From positions 1-54,311 of the forward strand of contig PLBE01000229.1 in NCBI GenBank assembly GCA_003134435.1: a DNA stretch of 54,311 nucleotides. The letters run 5' to 3'. The notes under the pieces are model-generated. The model did no database searches and was not told where the DNA came from. It saw only the letters and a list, made by a program, of their open reading frames with translations. Positions 45,901 to 53,606 of this stretch are shown here, piece after piece (the first letter of the stretch is position 1; every line of letters starts with the position of its first letter). The DNA comes from Acidobacteriaceae bacterium. GTDB lineage: Bacteria; Acidobacteriota; Terriglobia; Terriglobales; Acidobacteriaceae. The translations under genes were made by a program, and so were the position numbers.

Positions 45901-46657
45901 ACTGGTGATTGAGGCGCCGGAATGGCTCGCCCGGGTACCCTTTGAAGCGCTGCTGGATGCGAACGATCACTACCTGATCGAGCGCTCGGCGGTGGTGCAC
46001 TCGCTGGGTCAGGATTCGCAGGCGCGGCTGCGCTCCGACGCGCTGATTTCGGCGGACTTGCCGGCCCTGGTGGTAGGCAGCACGGCTTCGTCGCCGTCGG
46101 ATGGCCTCATTCCGCTGCCGGATGTGGCCCGCGAAGCCGAAGGGGTGGGCAGCTGGTTTAAGTCTCCGCAGATTCTAAAAGGTGGCGAAGCGACACTCAC
46201 CAGAGTCCAGAACGAGTTGCCCTCGGCTGCCGTGTTTCATTTCGCGGGACACTCGCTGGCCACCTCCGGCCGCACCGGATTGCTGCTGCAGAACGAAGAT
46301 GGAAGAGCGAGCGTTCCGCGCCTGTTGGACGCAGCCGAGGTGCGGCAGCTTCGACTGCGAAACCTGCAGTTAGCAGTGCTGTCGGCTTGCGGTACCGCGT
46401 CCGAGAGCGGAGGGTCGGGCGGATTCGACAGCATTGGCGATGCTCTGCTGGGTGCCGGCGTGCCTCATGTAGTCGCGAGCCGGTGGCCGGTGGACTCTGC
46501 CGAAGCGCGCGAATTTGTTCAGGATTTTTATCACAATGCGCTGTCGGGCCAGACGGTATCCGAAGCAGTCCGTCTCACTTCGCGGAAGATGCTATCAAAC
46601 CCACGAACGGTTCATCCTTACTACTGGTCTGCGTTTGCAGCGTATGGGCGCCCCTAA
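42929..46657 (+). CDS. Zinc-finger (anti-sigma-like) - TM - TPR - CHAT protease fusion
   Basis: A 1242-residue protein starting at GTG 42929 (GGGGAGATA upstream). Order: two HxxxCxxC motifs of anti-sigma (ZAS) type, His37-Cys41-Cys44 and His102-Cys106-Cys109; one membrane helix at about 177-200, preceded by basic residues, so the N-terminus should be cytoplasmic; TPR-like helical repeats from about 245 to 900 (KARADVLEGKYDAAIEALRR is clear); then a CHAT caspase-like domain from about 950, with presumed catalytic His1108 in FHFAGH and Cys1154 in LSACGT. It follows an ECF sigma gene and probably binds that sigma, releasing it on a signal. Topology would place the CHAT domain outside the cytoplasm. 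Substrate unknown. Confidence 0.88.
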   Translation: MREKSPGEHIPAAELAHLLEVSRRWKASREAAEVHPHFAICPSCRERFEVLVSLEGQLRSKIASRRRMESARNENECLGAEAWREIAAGLMPPEQTLACIEHASGCESCGPQFREAVAEASRLNAELTEAEQKQVASLASARVEWQQRLARQIAAATASERRPSPQRSKWLAVPRLALAGAALLALVGVGIWVVGSWIILERKQVATATRLLARAYSEQRTLELRMGDATYAPLRISRGPADSFTSRPPALLKAEALIASQLETHPSDVSWLQAKARADVLEGKYDAAIEALRRAVELQPGSPALLADLATAYFQRARTENDRAEDFGTAYEYLSQALKIQPDDAVALFNRAIVAEHESLYRQALDDWEHYLRLDSGSAWAGEARERAEAVRDKLKEHGSVAAPLLAVDQVAAISGRANSDSEDEAEIDSRVGEYLHQAVLTWLPEAFPEARARAQGNEAAQAAASQALFFLAELTSRQHGDGWLSDLLRGSGGPQFPQAVAALARAVKANDSGDNDVSRQQSAVAEKWFRASGNMAGALRAQFEQTFAAQVARQSEACRQQATTALALSEKYPYPWLQIQLGLEKAVCSTLRGDIGADEKATGRALDRAQKSGFEALYLRAVLFAAEDKRLTGDRAGASALVSRGLERYWSGQFPAVRGYSLYVGLANIAEAAKQPNLQVASLREAVAVIDSDDDLMQRALAHNRLADAATAAHLPNVAERQYGEAARLLAAAPRTEGRRNDALETAIRTARLEVQLGRFEDAIVRLTAIQEQIRPLSNQYLAQMFYSTLGELQLSRHREVEAEQALRPALDLAEQSLATLRSEPERANWSKDAAPAYLALTEAELAQGRSEEALETYEWYLGAPQRETADSNFRRLAYRPGGDGAYEATSSPPTRERSRLAAVLPLLARETVIAYAVLPDGLAIWIYDDRGINTRWIPQSTTGLQELAERFHDLSSDPQSELSALRRDARSLYGLLIAPVEQSLAPGRTLVIEAPEWLARVPFEALLDANDHYLIERSAVVHSLGQDSQARLRSDALISADLPALVVGSTASSPSDGLIPLPDVAREAEGVGSWFKSPQILKGGEATLTRVQNELPSAAVFHFAGHSLATSGRTGLLLQNEDGRASVPRLLDAAEVRQLRLRNLQLAVLSACGTASESGGSGGFDSIGDALLGAGVPHVVASRWPVDSAEAREFVQDFYHNALSGQTVSEAVRLTSRKMLSNPRTVHPYYWSAFAAYGRP

Positions 46658-46758
46658 GTCCGTAGTACGCAGTTCACGGCGCGGGTGAAAGCCGAGCCCT
46701 TTCCAAGCGGGTCCAAATTGAGGCACCAACCCTAATTCCGTTATGAGGAGGCCCTTTG

Positions 46759-47700
46759 ATGCGAACCCAACTCTACTCGAACAGCAAGCTAGTTGCGGTG
46801 GCGGTTGCAGCTTTCGCGACTCTCTTTCTGGTTGCATGTCAGTCGAGTCCGCGGTCGATCGCTCCGGCAAAGGAGATGAAAGCAGACGCTGGCAAAGAGG
46901 TTTTCGTAGTTTTCGAAGGCCCGTGGGCTTTCGTGGACGACCCGAAAGATAGCAACAGCGTCCTAGCGCTTGCGCCCAAGACGAAATTGCACCGCGATCT
47001 TTATGTGACGGCCTCGAATAGCTCGACGCTGGCGTCGGGCGTTTACGAGCTTTCGGTACCGGCCCATGGCCCCGCTTTTTCGGGCGCGCTCGATTCCGGC
47101 TTTGCGCAAGCGAAGATTGACGCCAAGAGTTTGCAGCGGGCGCTTGACGACAAGGCGGAGCGCTATGTCATTCGACTGCCCAAGCCCGAAGCGTATGTGG
47201 CCGCCAAGCGGGACCGGAGCCGGGTGGGTCCGAGTTATCCTCCCGATGCTTCGACGGAGCAGTTGTACGCGACCTTTGTGTCGCTCCGCTACAACGTCGG
47301 GAGTCTGAACGGCTTTTCATTGGCGGGCAGTCCGGACAGCGGCGCGTTTAATCCACTGCTGCTGCAGTTGGAGACCCCGCATATTCGCTTTGCGATTGAG
47401 CCGGCGCAATTTGACGATATGAGCGACACCTGCGACCTGCACTCGCGGGAGTCTTTCCGAACTACGACGAAGTTCCTGGGGCTGAAGTTGTATGTCGAGT
47501 TTCCGGGCTACACGGAAGACTGCCGCAAAACGGATCCGCAGATGAATCGGATGCGGGGGGAGAGTGGGATACGTCGGGTGGAATTGTTGCCGGCGATGGT
47601 GGTGGCGTATCCGGTGGCGCGTGATCTTGCCGCTTATTTTTTTCATGCGGACCACCTAGATTGCCATGCTCCGGTGTTGTTTCTGACGATTGGTCCTTAA
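46759..47700 (+). CDS. Lipoprotein of unknown function next to the CHAT gene
   Basis: A 313-residue protein from ATG 46759 with GAGGAGG nine bases upstream. The N-terminus is a lipoprotein signal, LVAVAVAAFATLFLVAC, lipidated at Cys27. The mature domain begins VFVVFEGPWAFVDDP and has many beta strands and few Cys (two pairs). I do not recognise the family. It lies 101 bases after the CHAT gene on the same strand and would share its predicted non-cytoplasmic compartment, so it is a candidate partner or substrate; this is inference from position. Confidence 0.8.
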   Translation: MRTQLYSNSKLVAVAVAAFATLFLVACQSSPRSIAPAKEMKADAGKEVFVVFEGPWAFVDDPKDSNSVLALAPKTKLHRDLYVTASNSSTLASGVYELSVPAHGPAFSGALDSGFAQAKIDAKSLQRALDDKAERYVIRLPKPEAYVAAKRDRSRVGPSYPPDASTEQLYATFVSLRYNVGSLNGFSLAGSPDSGAFNPLLLQLETPHIRFAIEPAQFDDMSDTCDLHSRESFRTTTKFLGLKLYVEFPGYTEDCRKTDPQMNRMRGESGIRRVELLPAMVVAYPVARDLAAYFFHADHLDCHAPVLFLTIGP

Positions 47701-47767
47701 GTTAAGGAGGCTGCAGAGATAACGCGGGAAGTCAAAGGCATCTACCACGGGTGGCACAATCGGCGAC

Positions 47768-47789
47768 TTAAAAAGGTCGATCTTTTTAA
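47768..47789. terminator. A/T-rich hairpin between convergent genes
   Basis: TTAAAAAG-GTCGAT-CTTTTTAA forms a symmetrical 8-bp stem of weak pairs with T-runs on both strands, midway between convergent genes. It may end transcription from both sides but the stem is weak. Confidence 0.35.
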
Positions 47790-47828
47790 CGCACTACACT
47801 AGAGCGTAGTTGCAGTCGGGGGCGGGGA

Positions 47829-48713
47829 TCATCTATTTTCGCGCTTCGCTCCAACATCGATTCCATAGGCCATGCGGACCAGAGTTCGCTCCGAAAAAGG
47901 GACGTAAAGCAAGGCTGCGGTGGCGGCGAAGGCTAAGCCGACTCCGATTTGCGGCAATAAGAGGAAGGGCGCGATGGCCCAGAGTTGATCGAGGGCCAGG
48001 ACGAAGGGAAACAGACGGCCGAATTTCCCAGCCAGTTTGCGAAAATCGAAGGCGACTGCGGACAGCAGATAGAACCGCAGCGGGATTCCAACCGCTCCGG
48101 TGACGAGAACCACGCCCACGAGGAAGAGTGCTCTCCAGCCTGGTACAAAGCTGCTGGCGACATAGTCCACATCGAGGAGACGCGAGAGAGCGCTGAGGTA
48201 GAAGGCGAGGTACATGACTTGAAGCAGGGCGAAGAGCAGGCGCACTAAGCCACGGCGGGGCAGCGGGACGTGGAGTTCGGGGTGAAGCGCGACAGCGGCG
48301 TCAGGTTGGGACGGCGGAGCGGCTCGAATGGTGTTGTCGTGAGGCGGCGACGGAGGGCGTGGGGTCGCGATGTTATCTACCGGCGCGATAAAGCGGTATC
48401 CGCGGCGGGCCAGGGTTTCAACAAAGCGCGGGCTCGATGCGGAATCGCCCAGCGCCTCGCGGATCTTGTTCACCGCGGTGTTGAGGCTGTGATCGAAATC
48501 GACAAAGGTATCGGCGGGCCAGATTCGGACGCGCAGTTCTTCGCGCGTCACCACTTGACTGGCGTTCTCCAGAAGCGCCGCCAGGACCTGAAAGGGCTGC
48601 TCCTGAAGCCGGATGCGAGCGCCGTTCTTGCGCAGTTCTCGGGCGGCGAGATCGAGTTCAAAGACGCCAAAGCGAAGAAGACCCGCTTCGCGATTGGAAG
48701 GAGACTTGGGCAT
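47829..48713 (-). CDS. CadC-like membrane transcription regulator
   Basis: A 294-residue protein: an N-terminal OmpR-type winged helix (about 14-110: FGVFELDLAARELRKNG, QVVTREELRVRIWP, SLNTAVNKIREALGD, ETLARRGYRFIAPV), a Pro-rich linker, then about five membrane helices (from residue 155) such as LFLVGVVLVTGAVGIPL and PFLLLPQIGVGLAFAATAA. There is no receiver domain, so DNA binding is probably controlled through the membrane part, as in CadC/ToxR, but with a polytopic rather than single-pass anchor. Target genes are unknown. Confidence 0.85.
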   Translation of the reverse strand: MPKSPSNREAGLLRFGVFELDLAARELRKNGARIRLQEQPFQVLAALLENASQVVTREELRVRIWPADTFVDFDHSLNTAVNKIREALGDSASSPRFVETLARRGYRFIAPVDNIATPRPPSPPHDNTIRAAPPSQPDAAVALHPELHVPLPRRGLVRLLFALLQVMYLAFYLSALSRLLDVDYVASSFVPGWRALFLVGVVLVTGAVGIPLRFYLLSAVAFDFRKLAGKFGRLFPFVLALDQLWAIAPFLLLPQIGVGLAFAATAALLYVPFSERTLVRMAYGIDVGAKRENR

Positions 48714-48887
48714 GAGCGCGCCCGTAGTGTATCGCGAGGCAGGGGTGGGCGGTTAGTCGCTAAGGCGTTCGTCGCTGGTCATTTGTCGTTTGCTTGTGTC
48801 GGCAACGTCGTTCGCCGACGCCCCTGGCGACGAGCAGCGAATAATAATTGCTAACGGATAGCGGCACTGAAAAGCTACAATATTGTC

Positions 48888-49106
48888 GTGAACGCTCCGG
48901 TTCGGACGACTCCGCTCATCGAGCAACATGCGAGCAACCAACAGCTTCGCGAGCAAGATCCTCCCACGCAGCATCCCGACCAGCGGCATGAGCACCGTCA
49001 TGCGATCTTTGCAGCTGAAGCCAGCGGGCTGCTTCTGATGGCGATTCTGCTGCTCATTCTGACCCTCATTCGTTATTGGCAATCCATTGCGTGGAACGCG
49101 CGCTGA
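48888..49106 (+). CDS. Small single-pass membrane protein upstream of miaA
   Basis: A 72-residue frame from GTG 48888 with a polar, His-rich N-terminal half (QHPDQRHEHRH) and one membrane helix (SGLLLMAILLLILTLIRYW). TACAAT at 48876-48881 would place the start of transcription on or beside the GTG, so it may be leaderless; the -35 region is poor. It ends 46 bases before miaA. Not recognised. Confidence 0.55.
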   Translation: MNAPVRTTPLIEQHASNQQLREQDPPTQHPDQRHEHRHAIFAAEASGLLLMAILLLILTLIRYWQSIAWNAR

Positions 49107-49152
49107 AGTTGCGCAAGTTGTCGTCGCCCAAGTCCCAGGTTGGGTTTGAGTT

Positions 49153-50106
49153 ATGACTGCGCCCGATCGTGAGCCGCTGCTGGCGGTTGTGCTCGGTCCC
49201 ACGGCGAGCGGAAAAACGGCGCTGGCGCTGGCGCTGGCGCGGCGCTTTGGCGGTGAGATCGTGAACTGCGATTCGGTCGCGATGTACCGCGACTTCGAAA
49301 TCGGTACGGCCAAGCCCACGAGGGCGGAGCGCGCGGAGATTCCTCACCATCTGCTGGATTGCGTCGACCCAATGGCCGAGGTCAGCGCTGGAGAATATGC
49401 GCGGCGGGCGCGACAAACTGTGCGCGAGATCGAGTCGCGAAAGCACTTGCCGATTGTCAGCGGAGGAACGGGACTCTATCTGCGGGCGCTGCTGGAGGGG
49501 CTGTTTTCCGGTCCGCAGCGGTCGGAGGAGTTGCGCGACAAGTTGCGGGCGCGCGCGGAAAAACGTGGGCCCGGGTATTTGCATCGCATTTTGCGGCGCC
49601 TCGACACCTCGGCAGCGGAGCGCATTCACGCCAACGACATTCCAAAGACGATCCGGGCGATCGAGGTATGCCTGGGGTCGCGCCGTCCGATGACGGAAAT
49701 GTGGCAGGAGGGGCGCGAGGGGCTGCAGGGCTTTCGCATTCTGCGGCTGGGATTGCATCCGGAGCGCGAAGTTCTTTATGACCGCATTAACGGGCGGGCC
49801 GCGAAGATGTTTGAGGAAGGACTGAATCAAGAAGGACTGATCGCGGAGACGAAAAGGCTGCTCGAAAAGTATGGCGAACAGGCTCGCCCGCTCGGTTCCC
49901 TGGGATACAAACAGGCGATGCAGTTCCTGCGCGGCGAAATGGATCGGAAGTCGGCGCTGGCGGCGGCCCAGCAGGCGCATCGCAATTATGCCAAGCGCCA
50001 GATGACGTGGTTCCGACGAGAACCGGAAGTGCATTGGCTGGCCGGGGTGGGTGACGAGGCAGGGGTGCAGGCGGAAGCGCTCGCGGTGATCGAACGGGAG
50101 ATTTGA
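49153..50106 (+). CDS. miaA: tRNA dimethylallyltransferase
   Basis: Adds the dimethylallyl group to A37 of tRNAs reading UNN codons. P-loop GPTASGKTAL at residues 15-24; DSVAMYRDFEIGTAKPT matches the DSMQVYRGMDIGTAKP signature; HHLLDCVDP and GGTGLYLRALLEGLF are present. Length 317 is normal. hfq, often next to miaA, is not seen. Confidence 0.95.
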   Translation: MTAPDREPLLAVVLGPTASGKTALALALARRFGGEIVNCDSVAMYRDFEIGTAKPTRAERAEIPHHLLDCVDPMAEVSAGEYARRARQTVREIESRKHLPIVSGGTGLYLRALLEGLFSGPQRSEELRDKLRARAEKRGPGYLHRILRRLDTSAAERIHANDIPKTIRAIEVCLGSRRPMTEMWQEGREGLQGFRILRLGLHPEREVLYDRINGRAAKMFEEGLNQEGLIAETKRLLEKYGEQARPLGSLGYKQAMQFLRGEMDRKSALAAAQQAHRNYAKRQMTWFRREPEVHWLAGVGDEAGVQAEALAVIEREI

Positions 50107-50158
50107 AAACTTTGGTGATGGAGAGACGCCTCCCGCTGTTTTTGCTATCGTCAATGGC

Positions 50159-52120
50159 ATGGTCCGACATCTGCTCTTGATGGCGCTTCTGGTGGCTGCG
50201 ACTTTTTGCTTGGCAAAGGAAAAACGCTATCTGGCGGGCGGCCCCATCCACCTGGACCAAGGGGGACGGAAGTGGGCGGACAAGACGTTGCGCAAGATGT
50301 CGCGGGAAGAAAAGGTAGGTCAGCTTTTCTCCATCTGGGTGAGGGCGCAGTTTCTGAATGACGCGGATCCGATTTTTGTGCAGCTGCGCGACAACATCAG
50401 CAAGTATCACGTGGGGGGGGTGGTGATGAGCGTTCCGGTGGATGGCGGGGTGCTGTTGCGGAGCCAACCGGATAGCGTGGCGGAGTTGCTCAACCGGCTG
50501 CAGGAGTGCTCGAAGCTGCCGCTGATTGTCTCGGCCGATTTTGAACGAGGCGCATCGATGCGGGTGTACGGGGCGAGTGTTTTTCCACATGCGATGGCTT
50601 TTGGGGCGACGGGCAAGCCGGAAAATGCAGAGGTTTTTGGACGCATCTCCGCACTGGAGGCAAAGGCGATCGGAGTCCACTGGAATCTTTTTCCGGATGC
50701 GGACGTGAATTCGAACCCGGCGAATCCCATCATCAACACGCGTTCTTTCGGAGAAGACCCGAAACAGGTTGGCGATTTTGTGGCGGCATATATCAAGGGA
50801 GCGCATGAAGGCGGAATGCTGGTCACGGCGAAACATTTTCCGGGACACGGCGACACGGCCACCGATTCTCATCTGGGCGTGGCGCAAGTGACGGGCGACC
50901 GGGCGCGTCTGGATGCGGTTGAGTTGCCGCCGTTCAAGCGGGCGATCGAGGCGGGTGTGGACGCGGTGATGGTAGCGCACGTCACGGTTCCGGCGCTCGA
51001 TCCGGAGGCGAACCGGGTGGCGACCACTTCCAAGCCGATTGTCAGCGGGCTGCTGAAGGAAGAAATGGGATTCAAGGGCATGGTCGTGACCGACGCCCTG
51101 GACATGGCCGGACTGACGCGCCTCTACGCCAACGACATCGGGCGGGCGGCGGTTGAGGCGTTCAAGGCGGGGAATGACATGCTGATTATTCCGGCTGATC
51201 TCGAGGCCAGTTATCGTTCGATGCTGCGGGCGGTGGAAAGTGGTGAGATCGACCGGGCGCGGTTGGATGAATCCGTGCGCAAGATTCTGGAAGCAAAAGC
51301 CGCGCTGGGGTTGCACAAGGCGCGGCTGGCCGATCCGGGGCAGCTTCCCAGCCTGATTGCGAAGCCGGAGAATGTAGCAGCGGGGCAGCGCATGGCCGAC
51401 GAAGCTATTACCCTGGTACGGGATAACGGCAAGATGCTGCCGCTAAAGGCTTCTTCGGGGGGAGCGCCCTTGGGAACGTCGTTGGGAACTAAGCAGGCAG
51501 CGCTTCCGTATCAGTCATTGACAGAAGTGCAGACAGAGGCGCGGACAGAGGCACGCAAGCGTCTGGTGGTGGTGATATTTTCCGACGACCTGCGCACCGA
51601 CTCGGGACGGATGCTGGAGCGGCAGATTTTAGGCCGAGAGCCTGACGCGCGGGTGGTCTATCTCGATGAGCGCACGGCTGCCGGGATGAAGGCTTCGGTG
51701 GTGGAAGCGGTGGCAGGGGCGAAGCAGGTAGTGGCCGCGGTGTATGCGGTTCCGGTTGCGGGCAAGGCGATACGCGCTGCCGGAGGAGGATTGACGAATA
51801 CGGTTGCCATGGAAGAAGCGAGCGGATCGGTGCTGACTGCGATGCTGGAGCAGGCGGGCAGTCGAACCGTGGTACTGGCGATGGGCAATCCTTATGTGGT
51901 GCAGGATTTTCCTGCGATCGAGAATTATGTGTGCGCGTTCTCCAATGCCACGGTATCGGAAACGGCGGCGGTGAAGGCGATATTCGGCGAGATCGCGATC
52001 CGCGGCCATCTGCCGGTTACGATTCCGGGGGTGGCAACCCGAGGCGAGGGGCTGGAACGACCGGCCCGGGCAATTTCGCTTACAAACAGTTCAGGAGGCT
52101 CGTCCCATGGGCAACATTGA
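50159..52120 (+). CDS. Exported GH3-family beta-N-acetylhexosaminidase-like enzyme
   Basis: A 653-residue protein with a signal peptide (LLLMALLVAATFCLA). Residues about 40-400 form a GH3 barrel of NagZ type: KHFPGHGDTATDSHLG holds the His/Asp acid-base pair special to NagZ-like enzymes, and VTDALDMAGL the nucleophile Asp. Unlike E. coli NagZ (about 340 residues, cytoplasmic) it has a second C-terminal domain of about 220 residues and is exported. A linker near 435-465 contains short 12-base repeats. It probably removes GlcNAc from peptidoglycan or glycans. It overlaps the next gene by 14 bases. Confidence 0.9.
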   Translation: MVRHLLLMALLVAATFCLAKEKRYLAGGPIHLDQGGRKWADKTLRKMSREEKVGQLFSIWVRAQFLNDADPIFVQLRDNISKYHVGGVVMSVPVDGGVLLRSQPDSVAELLNRLQECSKLPLIVSADFERGASMRVYGASVFPHAMAFGATGKPENAEVFGRISALEAKAIGVHWNLFPDADVNSNPANPIINTRSFGEDPKQVGDFVAAYIKGAHEGGMLVTAKHFPGHGDTATDSHLGVAQVTGDRARLDAVELPPFKRAIEAGVDAVMVAHVTVPALDPEANRVATTSKPIVSGLLKEEMGFKGMVVTDALDMAGLTRLYANDIGRAAVEAFKAGNDMLIIPADLEASYRSMLRAVESGEIDRARLDESVRKILEAKAALGLHKARLADPGQLPSLIAKPENVAAGQRMADEAITLVRDNGKMLPLKASSGGAPLGTSLGTKQAALPYQSLTEVQTEARTEARKRLVVVIFSDDLRTDSGRMLERQILGREPDARVVYLDERTAAGMKASVVEAVAGAKQVVAAVYAVPVAGKAIRAAGGGLTNTVAMEEASGSVLTAMLEQAGSRTVVLAMGNPYVVQDFPAIENYVCAFSNATVSETAAVKAIFGEIAIRGHLPVTIPGVATRGEGLERPARAISLTNSSGGSSHGQH

Positions 52121-52748
52121 AATCTACAGTGATGGCAGATCGAAGCGACTGCAGTTCCGCCGCGGGCTGGTCAAAGTCGCGCTGAGCGGGGTGTTGGGCG
52201 TCCTTAGCGTGCTTCCCGCTTGCAGCATCAGTGCCAACAACAAGAGCGAGGATGGAGCGAAGCACGTGGACATCAAGTCTCCCATGGGCGATTTGCACGT
52301 GAGCGAGCAGGCCGATATCCGCGACGCGGGACTGACCCTTTATCCGGGAGCCAAGCCGGCTCCGAAAGACGACAGCGATGACCAGAAGAGCGCGAATGTA
52401 AATCTGTCATTGCCAGGATTTTCGTTGAAAGTGGTGGCGGCGGAGTTCGCTTCCGACGACGCTCCGGAAAAGATCATCGCGTACTACGACAAAGAACTTA
52501 AGAAGTACGGCAAAGCGATCCAGTGCCACGGCGCCTGGAGCGGCGGCCACGTGGACTACGAGGGCAAGGGGAAGGATGGGGGTTCCAAGCCGGTTTCATG
52601 TTCGAGCACGGGCAGTGGCGACTCCATCGAATTGAAAGTTGGAACCGAAGACAATCAGCACATCGTCGCGGTCAAGCCCGACCATGGGGGAACCCACTTT
52701 GCGCTGGTTTACGTGCGCATGCACAGCGGGTCGGACAACACTATCTGA
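52107..52748 (+). CDS. Probable exported lipoprotein, unknown function
   Basis: A 213-residue protein overlapping the GH3 gene by 14 bases, so co-translated. After 20 polar residues comes an export helix with a lipobox, LGVLSVLPACSIS. The mature part includes IRDAGLTLYPGAKP and EKIIAYYDKELKKYGKAI, a pattern I have seen in uncharacterised proteins of this kind of genome. No catalytic motif. The polar N-terminus before the signal is unusual, so the true start may be internal. Confidence 0.75.
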   Translation: MGNIEIYSDGRSKRLQFRRGLVKVALSGVLGVLSVLPACSISANNKSEDGAKHVDIKSPMGDLHVSEQADIRDAGLTLYPGAKPAPKDDSDDQKSANVNLSLPGFSLKVVAAEFASDDAPEKIIAYYDKELKKYGKAIQCHGAWSGGHVDYEGKGKDGGSKPVSCSSTGSGDSIELKVGTEDNQHIVAVKPDHGGTHFALVYVRMHSGSDNTI

Positions 52749-52872
52749 TGGAGAGTTGAAGCAGTGGAACGTTGAATCGTATCCTCCGACCCCGAGGATG
52801 CAATGGCGGAATGCCTCGATGAGGGAATGGCTGTGCCTTGCTCTCGGGTGCGTTGTGCGCTAGTTTCAGAAC

Positions 52873-53532
52873 GTGGAGCACACTTGCCAGCAATGCGGAA
52901 CCGCAGTCGAGGACGGGCGGCCATTCTGCCCGCAGTGCCGGGCCCCTCAAATTCACGTTCAGATTGCGACGCCGGACGCTGAAACCGCAGCGGGGTTGTA
53001 TTTGGCGGCGGACGAGCTTTCTCCCGAAGTACGGGCGGAGGCGAGGGTCGCTGCGATTCCGGCCGGATCCGCCTCATCGTCATCGAGCAGGACACTGGAC
53101 AGTAGAATTGCGCTTCGGTCTGCTCTCAAAGCGGGGGCGCTGGGCGTTTTCATTGGGGCAATCCCATTTGTCGGCATGGCGCTGACGGGCGCATTGGCGG
53201 TTGTGTTTTACCGCCGCAAGACTGGATCCATTCTTCCGGCGGCTCTTGGGGCGCGTCTTGGAGGCGCAGCCGGATTTGTGATATTCGCCATCGGCGCTTT
53301 GTGCGCCATGGTAATTGTCGCGTTTCACGGCCAACAGCAAAGCATCGATTTGATGATGACAACGTTCCAGAGGTTAGGAGCGAACACGGCCGATCCGCAG
53401 ATTCAAGCCAGCTTTCACAACGTGTTCACGGCGACGGGACAGGCGGCGGCCTTTTGTTTCTCGGTCGTCTCCGCCGCGGTGGGGGGAGCGCTGGTGGCGT
53501 GGTTTCTACGGCCACGCAATCCGCGGGAATAA
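52873..53532 (+). CDS. Zinc-ribbon membrane protein
   Basis: A 219-residue protein starting at GTG 52873. A zinc ribbon at the N-terminus (C5-x2-C8 and C19-x2-C22, HTCQQCG and FCPQCRAP) is followed by a polar Ser/Ala linker and about three or four membrane helices (GALGVFIGAIPFVGMALTG, GGAAGFVIFAIGALCAMVIV, FCFSVVSAAVGGALVAWFL). Architecture is common; function is unknown. pyrR follows. Confidence 0.82.
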   Translation: MEHTCQQCGTAVEDGRPFCPQCRAPQIHVQIATPDAETAAGLYLAADELSPEVRAEARVAAIPAGSASSSSSRTLDSRIALRSALKAGALGVFIGAIPFVGMALTGALAVVFYRRKTGSILPAALGARLGGAAGFVIFAIGALCAMVIVAFHGQQQSIDLMMTTFQRLGANTADPQIQASFHNVFTATGQAAAFCFSVVSAAVGGALVAWFLRPRNPRE

Positions 53533-53568
53533 TTTTCAGCCAATGCCGACGCTGGTTTCAGCCTCGCC

Positions 53569-53597
53569 TTGCTCTGGTCTTGCGGCGCGAGTATGAT
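53569..53597 (+). promoter_or_regulatory. Candidate pyrR promoter with near-leaderless start
   Basis: TTGCTC (53569-53574) and TATGAT (53592-53597) are 17 bases apart. The pyrR ATG is only ten bases beyond the -10, so the leader would be about three bases, leaving no room for an upstream PyrR attenuator. Confidence 0.5.
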
Positions 53598-53606
53598 GCA
53601 GCGTTT

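Noticed and set aside
42929-46657. A type III-E CRISPR (Craspase) component
   Set aside because: Only the TPR-CHAT protease resemblance is shared. There is no gRAMP, Cas1, Csx30 or repeat array in the window.
49787-51316. A 509-codon minus-strand frame opposite miaA and the GH3 gene
   Set aside because: Antisense to two well-supported genes; rich in Arg and His, no domain, no ribosome site.
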